From the NCBI GenBank assembly GCA_009842205.1, contig VYFX01000043.1:1-45578 (forward strand): 45,578 bases of DNA, read 5' to 3'. This stretch comes from Paracoccaceae bacterium (lineage in GTDB: Bacteria > Pseudomonadota > Alphaproteobacteria > Rhodobacterales > Rhodobacteraceae). This document shows positions 28,118 through 35,797 of this stretch, piece after piece. Under the pieces are notes generated by a model, which was not told where the DNA came from, searched no databases, and worked only from the letters and a program-made list of their open reading frames with translations. A program made the position numbers and the translations under genes. How positions within the stretch are numbered: position 1 is the stretch's first letter; every line of letters begins with the position of its first letter.

Positions 28118-29275
28118 TCAATTCAAAAAATTGGGAAATAGAAAGAAGAATCCATAAGCAACAATTAGGGCTGGTATTGCTGAAATAATTGTTGCCCAAA
28201 AAGCGACCTTGGGATTTACGGCAATAGCAGGAAACAAAGCATCCCCATCATTTGAAATAGCATTTCCCATCAGGGCTGCGAAGGGAATGAGGCCATTGAT
28301 ATACAGGGCGGTAACAAGGACTTGTGGTCCACAACCAGGAATAAATCCTATCAATACACCGGCCAATGGAAGCAGAGGGGCAACAATCTGGAAGACTTCA
28401 TTCAAGTCCAAAGGAGTGAAAGCAACCAGGTATTCATAAAGAAGATAGGCCCCAATGACCCAAACCGATATGAAACTTGTTTCAATGGACATTCTGGTAA
28501 TTGGAGTGTCCTTTGGATTGGACATCGCCTTAACAGGGGAAAAAGTCCAGATATAAAGTCCGATAAATGTACCCAAAAGTGATACAAGTAGAGGCAACAT
28601 CCCAAAGGTTTGAAAAAGATCAATCTGGAAAAGTTGGCAAACACCCAATATCAAGCCTGGTATCATACAGACCAAATAAATGACATGAGTCCATTTGGTC
28701 TTGCCAATTCTGGGTATCAGGTCAGACTTTATTTCGCTTGTACTTCTCTGGAATGATGGTCCCCATTTATCAACAATCCAGCCAAAAATGACTGCAACCA
28801 GAAATGACACGGGAAGCACAACCGCAGCAGCGTCAGGTCTTGTAGCTATCAAAAGAAAGGCGGCATCTCCCATGGTTGCAATCAGAGTCGTAACAACTGC
28901 ACCAAAACTCGCATGACCAGAAGAATAGGCCGCAACAACGACTACTGCGCCACCACAGCCAGGTATAGCCCCCAGAAGGGCAGCAAGTGGTATTTCAAGG
29001 GTTTTGGAGCTTTTCAACACTTCTCCAATATTGAATCCCATGAGGCGTTCGGCACCATATACCAACAACAAGGTCGCTGCTACAAATACACTTACCTGGG
29101 TATAGGCATCAACAATCATTTCCCTTGTCAACTGTCCGAGCTGACCCGGCCACAGGGCAAGGCAAATCAACAAAAGGGCAACAACAGGTCGCCTTGATCC
29201 TCTCGGGAAAATGTTTCTAATGGACCTACCGAGTGAAATTTGGTTGGTGTAATGCGTTTGTCTGGTAAAATTCAT
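28118..29275 (-). CDS. Putative heavy-metal (manganese) exporter, 10-TM family
   Basis: The 385-residue protein has about ten membrane spans and an internal duplication. Both halves carry a PGCG motif (about 105-108 and 313-316) followed about 30 residues later by a GDA-F motif (MGDAAF at about 135-140 and DGDALF at about 343-348). This matches the PF11449-like family annotated as putative heavy-metal or manganese exporters. The Cys and Asp residues of the two repeats are plausible metal ligands. A Fur/Mur-like box covers the region just upstream of the ATG at 29275, supporting metal control. The exact metal is inferred from the family and the box. Confidence 0.75.
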   Translation of the reverse strand: MNFTRQTHYTNQISLGRSIRNIFPRGSRRPVVALLLICLALWPGQLGQLTREMIVDAYTQVSVFVAATLLLVYGAERLMGFNIGEVLKSSKTLEIPLAALLGAIPGCGGAVVVVAAYSSGHASFGAVVTTLIATMGDAAFLLIATRPDAAAVVLPVSFLVAVIFGWIVDKWGPSFQRSTSEIKSDLIPRIGKTKWTHVIYLVCMIPGLILGVCQLFQIDLFQTFGMLPLLVSLLGTFIGLYIWTFSPVKAMSNPKDTPITRMSIETSFISVWVIGAYLLYEYLVAFTPLDLNEVFQIVAPLLPLAGVLIGFIPGCGPQVLVTALYINGLIPFAALMGNAISNDGDALFPAIAVNPKVAFWATIISAIPALIVAYGFFFLFPNFLN

Positions 29276-29287
29276 CTTACTTGCAAT

Positions 29288-29302
29288 TGAGAATCATTAT
29301 CA
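29288..29302 (-). promoter_or_regulatory. Fur/Mur-type operator
   Basis: TGAGAAT-C-ATTATCA is a 7-1-7 inverted repeat with one mismatch to the classical Fur pattern TGATAAT-N-ATTATCA. Flanking bases extend the symmetry (AATTGAGAAT / ATTATCAACT). Its inner edge lies 13 bases from the start codon of the metal exporter, so the regulator would block transcription or initiation there. Fur family proteins of alphaproteobacteria include the manganese-responsive Mur. Confidence 0.65.
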
Positions 29303-29379
29303 ACTAACCATTTAAAGCACCAATTCCCATTAATCAAGTAATCACTAATAAAAATAAAAAATTGACTTACATTTTCAGA

Positions 29380-29802
29380 ATGTTTCAAATTCCATCAAAT
29401 CTAGCTGAAGCCAATGAATTCATACAAAGGCTTCCATTCTCCAAAGCCCTCAATATGAGGGTAGAGGAAATTGGCGAATGCAGGGCGGTAATGAAAGTTC
29501 CGTATGATTTGCAGCTAATTGGCAACCCTTCAACCGGTGTAATCGATGGTGGAGTGGTAACGGCATTGATGGATACGTGTGGTGGATTGGCTGTATTGAT
29601 TCATCCGGAGGTTAAGCCCCCAATGGCCACTTTGAATCTTAAGGTTGACTATATGCGACCAGCCAACCCTGGGCAGGAAATTACAGCTGAAGCTACATGT
29701 TACAATGTAACCCGAACCGTAGCGTTTGTAAGGGTCATGGCCTTTGATGAAGACAGAAAAAGACCTGTGGCAACAGCACTGGCAACTTATACGTTGAATT
29801 GA
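29380..29802 (+). CDS. PaaI-like hotdog thioesterase 1
   Basis: The 140-residue protein belongs to the PaaI-type hotdog thioesterases, which hydrolyse acyl- or aryl-CoA. The core segment GVIDGGVVTALMDTCGGLAV corresponds to the usual helix with catalytic Asp, and NLKVDYMRPA is the following strand. The usual H of HGG is replaced by D. I chose the ATG at 29380; a TTG at 29362 would add six residues. It is the first gene of a tight three-gene operon and is divergent from the metal exporter. Confidence 0.85.
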   Translation: MFQIPSNLAEANEFIQRLPFSKALNMRVEEIGECRAVMKVPYDLQLIGNPSTGVIDGGVVTALMDTCGGLAVLIHPEVKPPMATLNLKVDYMRPANPGQEITAEATCYNVTRTVAFVRVMAFDEDRKRPVATALATYTLN

Positions 29803-29805
29803 GCT

Positions 29806-30282
29806 ATGAGCAAGTCAGGTACAGCAAATTTCAAGGAACAAATCCTCCATAAACATGTGTTTGAGGGTATTCCCTACTTGAAGTTATTAGGAATCAGGTT
29901 GGATTTTGCAAATGATGAACTAAGGGTTGCCTTGCCCTACAGCAAGCAAATTATAGGTAATCCCGATCTACCAGCAATACACGGCGGAGTAACAGCTTCC
30001 CTTCTGGAGATTACGGCCAGAGTTACTTTGTGCCTGAAGATATTGTCAGCAGGTCCCCAATACGAAACCAAAGCCACAATCCTCAGTGAACAGGATTTGG
30101 AATTGCCAAAAACAATATCCTTTTATGTAGATTATCTTCGTAGTGGTAAACCCTTGGATTCATTTGCAAGGGCTAAGATATACCGGATGGGAAGAAGGTA
30201 TGCTTCAGTCCAGGTCGAGGCTTGGCAGGATGATAGAAGCAGAATGTTTGCTCAGGGTACCGGTCATTTTCTCCTGATTTAG
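29806..30282 (+). CDS. PaaI-like hotdog thioesterase 2
   Basis: The 158-residue protein is a second hotdog thioesterase, with AIHGGVTASLLEITARVTLC as its active-site helix and FYVDYLRSGKPLDSFARAKI as a following strand. It is diverged from the first copy and probably has another substrate or works with it as a hetero-oligomer. It starts three bases after the upstream stop and ends three bases before the MATE gene. Confidence 0.83.
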   Translation: MSKSGTANFKEQILHKHVFEGIPYLKLLGIRLDFANDELRVALPYSKQIIGNPDLPAIHGGVTASLLEITARVTLCLKILSAGPQYETKATILSEQDLELPKTISFYVDYLRSGKPLDSFARAKIYRMGRRYASVQVEAWQDDRSRMFAQGTGHFLLI

Positions 30283-30285
30283 ATC

Positions 30286-31605
30286 ATGGTAAATTTTGCA
30301 GCAGATGAGATTACTCATCGGCGAATTCTCAAAATCGCCATTCCCATATTGCTTTCAAATGCAACTGTTCCCATCCTTGGTGCCGTCGATACAGGGGTTA
30401 TTGGTCAATTGGGTGAAGCTGCACCGATTGGTGCAGTGGGTCTCGGTTCAATAATAATTACAACAATTTACGGCCTATTTGGATTTCTGCGGATGGGAAC
30501 ATCAGGACTTGCGAGTCAGGAAAAGGGAAAAGGGGATGATTACGAATTGTCAATGATCATCTTCAGGTCATTGATGATTGGATTTGTGTTGGGGGTACTG
30601 GTTCTGATACTCCATTTTCAGCTGTTTTATCTGGTAATGAAAATAGTACCTGCATCACCCGAAGTTGAAGGGTTAACCGAAGAATATGTTTCGATAAGAA
30701 TTTTTTCGGCACCTGCAGCTATTGCCACCTATGGCATTACCGGTTGGTTGATAGCCCAGGAAAGAACACAATCCGTTTTGGTCCTGCAATTGGCCATGAA
30801 TGGCTTGAATGTCATACTCGACATTCTGTTTGTATTAGGCCTGAATTATGGCGTTGAGGGGGTTGCTTATGCCACCTTGATTGCCGAGTGGTTTGCCTTG
30901 TTTTTGGGCCTCTATCTCTGTAGAGAAGCCTTGTGGATAAAGTTCTGGGCAGAAATCCACAGGATTTTTGATCGAGCAAAATTCAACAGAATGGTTTCAG
31001 TCAATTCCGATATCCTCATCAGGTCTCTATTTCTTGGATTGGCTCTAGTCTCCTTTTTATTCCTCTCATCAGACTTTGGTGATATTACCCTCGCCGCCAA
31101 CCAGATCCTACTACAATTCCTGTTTTTCACCGCTTATGCCCTGGATGGGTTTGCGTTTTCATCCGAAACTCTCGTTGGACAATCCATAGGTGCCGAGAAC
31201 AAGCCAGCCGTACGAAAATCATCCATACTTACCAGTGCTTGGGGCATGATTACCGCCGTCATCGTTTCTGTAGTGTTTGCATTGACCGGACCAATGATCA
31301 TTACCATCATGACAACCGAACCAATGGTTCGGATTGAAGCCATGAATTATTTGTGGTGGGTTGTGCTGGTACCGATTATTGGCGGACCTTCCTGGTTTTT
31401 GGATGGTATTTTTATTGGAGCTACCAAAACCAGGGAAATGAGAAATGGGATGATGATTTCGTTTTTCTTTTACGTAATAGCGTTGGTCATTACCATGCCG
31501 ACTATGGGAAATGCCGGTTTATGGCTTTCCCTCTATATCCTGTTTATTTTGCGTGCACTCACCCTTGGACTCAAATATCCAAATCTGGAGAGGATGGACA
31601 GTTAG
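30286..31605 (+). CDS. MATE family efflux transporter (DinF-like)
   Basis: The 439-residue protein has twelve predicted helices in two similar halves. The opening ILKIAIPILLSNATVPILGAVDTGVIGQLGEAAPIGAVGLG and the second-half segment FTAYALDGFAFSSETLVGQSIGA, each split into shorter runs around the conserved helices, are typical of MATE/DinF proteins. These exchange Na+ or H+ for drugs or metabolites. Cotranscription with two thioesterases suggests export of a product or detoxified acid, but this is inference. It is convergent with pyrD, separated by seven bases. Confidence 0.88.
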   Translation: MVNFAADEITHRRILKIAIPILLSNATVPILGAVDTGVIGQLGEAAPIGAVGLGSIIITTIYGLFGFLRMGTSGLASQEKGKGDDYELSMIIFRSLMIGFVLGVLVLILHFQLFYLVMKIVPASPEVEGLTEEYVSIRIFSAPAAIATYGITGWLIAQERTQSVLVLQLAMNGLNVILDILFVLGLNYGVEGVAYATLIAEWFALFLGLYLCREALWIKFWAEIHRIFDRAKFNRMVSVNSDILIRSLFLGLALVSFLFLSSDFGDITLAANQILLQFLFFTAYALDGFAFSSETLVGQSIGAENKPAVRKSSILTSAWGMITAVIVSVVFALTGPMIITIMTTEPMVRIEAMNYLWWVVLVPIIGGPSWFLDGIFIGATKTREMRNGMMISFFFYVIALVITMPTMGNAGLWLSLYILFILRALTLGLKYPNLERMDS

Positions 31606-31612
31606 CAGCCGT

Positions 31613-32677
31613 TCAAGTAAGCCAATTCTTATGCTCGATACCCACTGCTTCGGTAATATTCGAATAACCGTCTTTTTCGAGTAAGAGACTTAAGCCACTG
31701 CAAATCTTTTTGATTAATCCTGTTCCCTGATAACAGATAGCGGTATAAAGTTGTAGGGCAGAAGCCCCAGCCTTGATTTTTGTATAGGCATCCTCGGCTG
31801 TAGAAATTCCTCCGACCCCAATTATAGGTACGCTACCCTTTGTTTGTGCATAAACCCGAGCCAGGGTTTTAGTCGAGATTTCAAAAAGATAGGGCCCAGT
31901 CAAGCCGCCACTTTCCTGATAAATGGGATTGTTTGAAACAGGTCTGGATATGGTCGAATTGGTGGCTATGAAGCCATTTACACCCCCTTCGAGAGAAACC
32001 GAGATGATTTCGTTCAATTGTGTTGATTCATAATCAGGCGACAATTTCAAATACAGAGGTTTGTTGAATCCCAAATCTTTTTGTTTCAATAAGATTTTTT
32101 CCAAAAGTGTTGAAAGGTTTTCCGGTGTACTTAATTCAAAATTTCGGTTGCCACTAGGGCTGGAAAGATTCAAGGCAAGATAATCGGCACAACCACCACA
32201 TTCAGTAATGACATCTAGAAAATCCTGAATCGGGTCATTTGAATTTTTGTTATAACCTACACTCAAGCCAATTATTCCATTGCCGGACCATTGCTTCAAC
32301 TTTTTTCCAATGGTCTTTGCACCATGGTTGTTTAATCCCATCCTGTTGATAAGTTCATGGGAAGATGCAATTCTGAAAAGCCGCGGTTTATCATTTCCTT
32401 CTTGTGGAAAAGGAGTAACCGTCCCCAATTCAAGGAATGAAATGCCTGTCTTGAACAATCCCTTGATTGAAGTTGCATTTTTATCCAAGCCTGCTGGAAT
32501 GCCAAGGGGATTGGTGAGCTGGATCTTACCCAGCTGAGTTTTCAAGTTCGGTTGGCTAATCTGCGTTGTGTTAAATGGAAAAAGCCCCCATTCGGTCATC
32601 TTGTGGGATATATTCCTTGAGGATTCTGCAGGAAATAATTCGAGGATGGATATTGAATATTTTTCTAATTCCAACAA
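31613..32677 (-). CDS. pyrD: Dihydroorotate dehydrogenase (quinone), class 2
   Basis: The 354-residue flavoprotein oxidises dihydroorotate to orotate in pyrimidine synthesis, passing electrons to quinone at the membrane. The N-terminal helical segment (LELFPAESSRNISHKMTEWGLFP) matches the membrane-contact region of class 2 enzymes. The FMN and active-site segments NPLGIPAGLDKNA, LNLSSPSGNRN with the catalytic Ser, ATNSTISRP and GVGGISTAEDAYTKIKAGA follow. Usually the Ser motif reads SSPNT, so SSPSG is divergent. The start is a TTG at 32677; the ATG at 32599 would cut off the N-terminal domain. Confidence 0.9.
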   Translation of the reverse strand: MLELEKYSISILELFPAESSRNISHKMTEWGLFPFNTTQISQPNLKTQLGKIQLTNPLGIPAGLDKNATSIKGLFKTGISFLELGTVTPFPQEGNDKPRLFRIASSHELINRMGLNNHGAKTIGKKLKQWSGNGIIGLSVGYNKNSNDPIQDFLDVITECGGCADYLALNLSSPSGNRNFELSTPENLSTLLEKILLKQKDLGFNKPLYLKLSPDYESTQLNEIISVSLEGGVNGFIATNSTISRPVSNNPIYQESGGLTGPYLFEISTKTLARVYAQTKGSVPIIGVGGISTAEDAYTKIKAGASALQLYTAICYQGTGLIKKICSGLSLLLEKDGYSNITEAVGIEHKNWLT

Positions 32678-32790
32678 TGGGTAGCCTAAATCAAAGGAAG
32701 AAATATTATAAGCTAAGTGTATTCAAACAGTTTGCCTTATACTTACATTATCTTTTCGGTAGTAAATTACCAGATCTAATTGGAAAAACA

Positions 32791-33945
32791 TTGACCAACC
32801 TTGACATTAAATTCCCGTCCATCGCAGACATGAGGAAAGTTGCCAAACGTAAAATTCCCCATTTTGCCTTCGAATACCTAGATAGTGGTACGGGAAGTGA
32901 GTATGGGGTTAGGGAAAACAGGTATCGTTTGGACCAGATCAGGTTTCTGCCTGAAATACTGCATGGCGAGATAGACTATGATTTAAGTCGGGAATTCATG
33001 GGTAAAACCTATCCATTGCCGATAGGAATAGCTCCTGTCGGGATGTCGGGACTGATTTGGCCTGGGGCAGAAAAAATTCTTGCCGACAAGGCACGCAAGG
33101 CCAATATACCCTTTTGCCTCTCAACGGTTGCTGCAGCCCTACCTGAGGACGTAGCTCCGATGATTGGAGATAATGGCTGGTTTCAACTTTATGTACCTTA
33201 TAGTGGTGAAGTCAGAAGGGATATATTTAAACGGATACGGAATGCAGGTTTCAAGAAGTTGGTAGTAACTGTTGACGTTCCCGAACAATCGAGAAGGGAA
33301 AGACAAAGGCGGGCAGGCCTTGTCTATCCTCCAAAAATAACTCTTTCTCATATCGTATCGGCGATGATTTGCCCAAGGTGGAGTTTGGCAAGGCTTCAAG
33401 AGGGCATGCCTCGACTGAAATTGCTGGAAAGTTATGACGGCGATGATAAAAAAAGCAAGGATGGCAGTACCACAGCCGGATCTCTCTATAGGGGTAACAT
33501 TGATTGGCTCACCATGGAACATATCAGGGACGAATGGAAGGATGATATACTGGTAAAGGGTATCATGATTCCTGAGGATGCCTTGAGGTTGAAAAAATTG
33601 GGTATTGACGGGATTTGGGTGTCGAATCATTCCGGCAGGCAATTCGAAGGTGGCCCTGCACCAATTGAACAATTACCTAAGGTTCGGGAAATACTGGGAG
33701 ATGAATTCCCTATAGTTTATGATTCAGGTATCACTGGAGGGCTTGATATTATCAGGGCGTTGGCCTGTGGGGCAGATTTTGTTTTTCTGGGTCGGGCATT
33801 CCATTTTGCAGTCAGTGCACTGCAGGAAAAAGGAGTCGAGCACCTTCTCCATATTCTGGCTGAAGACATGAAATCCAACATGGGGCAAATTGGTGCCAAA
33901 GATATCAAAGACATAAAAGCCAAAAAAATAATTTTGCGAGATTGA
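32791..33945 (+). CDS. lldD: FMN-dependent alpha-hydroxy-acid dehydrogenase (L-lactate dehydrogenase type)
   Basis: The protein, 384 residues from a TTG at 32791, is a TIM-barrel FMN enzyme that oxidises L-lactate or a similar 2-hydroxy acid. It shows HFAFEYLDSGTG, the catalytic HSGRQFEGGPAP histidine-arginine pair, VDVPEQSRRERQRR and the FMN-phosphate segment YDSGITGGLDIIRALACGADFVFLGRAFHF split over about 300-330. I prefer the TTG because family members begin with the FPSIADMRK segment and the extra upstream codons (open back to 32575) would overlap the divergent pyrD start. An ATG at 32677 is an alternative. The actual acid is not certain. Confidence 0.85.
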   Translation: MTNLDIKFPSIADMRKVAKRKIPHFAFEYLDSGTGSEYGVRENRYRLDQIRFLPEILHGEIDYDLSREFMGKTYPLPIGIAPVGMSGLIWPGAEKILADKARKANIPFCLSTVAAALPEDVAPMIGDNGWFQLYVPYSGEVRRDIFKRIRNAGFKKLVVTVDVPEQSRRERQRRAGLVYPPKITLSHIVSAMICPRWSLARLQEGMPRLKLLESYDGDDKKSKDGSTTAGSLYRGNIDWLTMEHIRDEWKDDILVKGIMIPEDALRLKKLGIDGIWVSNHSGRQFEGGPAPIEQLPKVREILGDEFPIVYDSGITGGLDIIRALACGADFVFLGRAFHFAVSALQEKGVEHLLHILAEDMKSNMGQIGAKDIKDIKAKKIILRD

Positions 33946-34063
33946 TTTTGATATTGACCGAATAGGGTGTTTTGATATTCAATACTATTTGTGAAATGTA
34001 TTTTTATTGGATTGGTTTTTTTCATTTTTTGAGACTGGGATTACTTGATAAACGGGGGAAAAC

Positions 34064-35230
34064 ATGGATGTAGAAGCTGACAGGGACTTGGAACTGGTTC
34101 GACAAGCAGTCGAAGGTGCCAAAGGGTTGCCTAACAACCATTACATTGATCAGGCTACCTATGAAGAAGAAAGGGAAGTTCTGCTTTTCAATAATTGGGC
34201 CGGGATCGGTCTGGGATCGGATATTCCCAATCCTGGTGATGTTTCTCCAGTAAATTTCGCAGGCATGCCCTTGTTGATGGTCAGGAACCATGAAGGTGAC
34301 ATTCAGGTTTTCCAAAATACCTGTCGTCATCGCGGGATGAAACTGGTTGAAAAAAATTGTAATCTGAGAGGTACCATCCGATGCCCTTATCACAGCTGGA
34401 GTTACAATTTGGATGGTTCACTGCGGGCGACTCCCCATGTTGGCGGGCCGGGTATGAACATCGACAAGCATATAGTCCGAGAGGATTTGGGATTAACCAA
34501 GATCAATACCCATATATGGCGGGATATTGTTTTTGTTAATGTCTCCGGTACGGCCCCGACCTTCAGGGAATATGCGTCTAAACTTCTGAAAAGATGGCAT
34601 GAGCATGAACAGCCAATGTATCATGGGGGGCCGGTTTCGGGCTTTAATTTTGATGTAGCCTGCAATTGGAAACTGGCTGTGGAAAATTATTGCGAGAGTT
34701 ATCATTTGCCTTGGATTCATCCTGGTTTGAACAGTTATTCAAGACTAGAGGATCATTACCATATTGAGGAACCAGGACATTTCTCGGGTCAGGGCACTCT
34801 CGTTTACAGGCAAATCATAGGGGAAAAGGGTGAAAAATTCCCCGATTTCAAGAATTTGAGCAAATTCTGGAATACAGGTGCCGAGTATATTGTCTTGTTC
34901 CCCAATGTGATGTTGGCCACCCAGCGAGACCACGGTTATGCCATCATTTTGCTTCCACAGGGACCAGAGCGAACTATTGAACGAAACGAGATTTTCTACA
35001 GTTTTGATCCTGAAACCAGACCAGACCTGAAAGCACTTATCGAAAAGAATTCGGTTCAGTGGCGTGGGGTTCTTGAAGAAGACCTGTTTGTTGTCGAGGG
35101 AATGCAAAAAGGCCGACATGGCATCTTTTTCGATGGGGGCAAATTTTCTCCTGTCATGGATAGTCCGACCCATGTATTTCATAAATGGGTTGGAGATAAA
35201 CTGCATGCAAGCCGTTATGGCAATACCTGA
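34064..35230 (+). CDS. Rieske-type aromatic ring-hydroxylating dioxygenase, alpha subunit
   Basis: The 388-residue protein has a Rieske cluster motif C-x-H-x17-C-x2-H at residues 87-110 (CRHRG...CPYH) and a mononuclear iron site in ENYCESYHLPWIHPG (His214, His219), so it hydroxylates or demethylates an organic substrate with electrons from a separate reductase. Relatives act on quaternary amines such as carnitine or betaine and on aromatic acids; no reductase or beta subunit is nearby, so the substrate cannot be set. It follows the hydroxy-acid dehydrogenase gene. Confidence 0.88.
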   Translation: MDVEADRDLELVRQAVEGAKGLPNNHYIDQATYEEEREVLLFNNWAGIGLGSDIPNPGDVSPVNFAGMPLLMVRNHEGDIQVFQNTCRHRGMKLVEKNCNLRGTIRCPYHSWSYNLDGSLRATPHVGGPGMNIDKHIVREDLGLTKINTHIWRDIVFVNVSGTAPTFREYASKLLKRWHEHEQPMYHGGPVSGFNFDVACNWKLAVENYCESYHLPWIHPGLNSYSRLEDHYHIEEPGHFSGQGTLVYRQIIGEKGEKFPDFKNLSKFWNTGAEYIVLFPNVMLATQRDHGYAIILLPQGPERTIERNEIFYSFDPETRPDLKALIEKNSVQWRGVLEEDLFVVEGMQKGRHGIFFDGGKFSPVMDSPTHVFHKWVGDKLHASRYGNT

Positions 35231-35271
35231 ACCTTGCGGGGTTTTTACTTGTCTCGGCAAGGGCTGGGTTT

Positions 35272-35508
35272 TTGTCCATTCCAGATTTTGAAAAATACAA
35301 CCAATTGGTGTTGGATCTCTTTGAAAAGGAAAAATTTGAAGAGCTTGCTTGCCTGTACCTTGAATGGGGGAAAAGACTGTTGGCCTTGGGAAAATTGGAT
35401 GAAGGGTGTTTTTTCCTGACTCAGGGATATGTACTTGCCCTTGAGCATGGCATGGAGGAAGCAGTGGAAATTTACGAGATTCTGAAAAATCACGAAAGAG
35501 AGGATTAG
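35272..35508 (+). CDS. Small helical (TPR-like) protein
   Basis: A 78-residue frame starting at TTG 35272 encodes a charged all-helical protein (FEKEKFEELACLYLEWGKRLLALGKLDEG split here, then ALEHGMEEAVEIYEIL). The helix-pair pattern is like a single TPR unit. The start has only a weak ribosome site and no function is recognised. It lies 41 bases after the oxygenase stop. Confidence 0.55.
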   Translation: MSIPDFEKYNQLVLDLFEKEKFEELACLYLEWGKRLLALGKLDEGCFFLTQGYVLALEHGMEEAVEIYEILKNHERED

Positions 35509-35597
35509 GATTGGATTTTTTGAGTGGTAAATACCAAGCTGCCAAAAAACATGGTTGAAATTTAATATGAAGACAATAAGTTTTTCTGACAAATTAA

Positions 35598-35614
35598 GCG
35601 GGTGTGGCTCAATG
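35598..35614 (+). repeat. Degenerate copy of the tRNA-Gly 5' end
   Basis: GCGGGTGTGGCTCAATG matches the first 17 bases of the tRNA-Gly gene 71 bases downstream (GCGGGTGTAGCTCAATG) with one mismatch. The rest of a tRNA cannot be folded from this position. It is a relic of a duplication or rearrangement at this tRNA locus. Confidence 0.6.
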
Positions 35615-35668
35615 AGGATGACATCGGCTTGAATTGGGACTGGATTTCAACAATCCGGCTGATTTTAT

Positions 35669-35742
35669 GCGGGTGTAGCTCAATGGTAGAGCAGCAGCCT
35701 TCCAAGCTGAATACGTGGGTTCGATTCCCATCACCCGCTCCA
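35669..35742 (+). tRNA. tRNA-Gly (anticodon UCC)
   Basis: Acceptor GCGGGTG pairs with CACCCGC, followed by T73 and an encoded CCA. The D arm GCTC...GAGC, T arm GTGGG-TTCGATT-CCCAT and loop CTTCCAA with anticodon TCC are clear. The anticodon stem GCAGC/GCTGA has a G27-A43 mismatch at its outer pair, which is the least constrained one. Confidence 0.95.
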
Positions 35743-35797
35743 ATTTCCAATATCGGTACAAACAATAAAACAGAATACCAATAATCCGATCAGGCAT

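Noticed and set aside
35230-35247. Short stem with T tract after the Rieske oxygenase gene
   Set aside because: Only four base pairs (AACC/GGTT), too weak to call a terminator.
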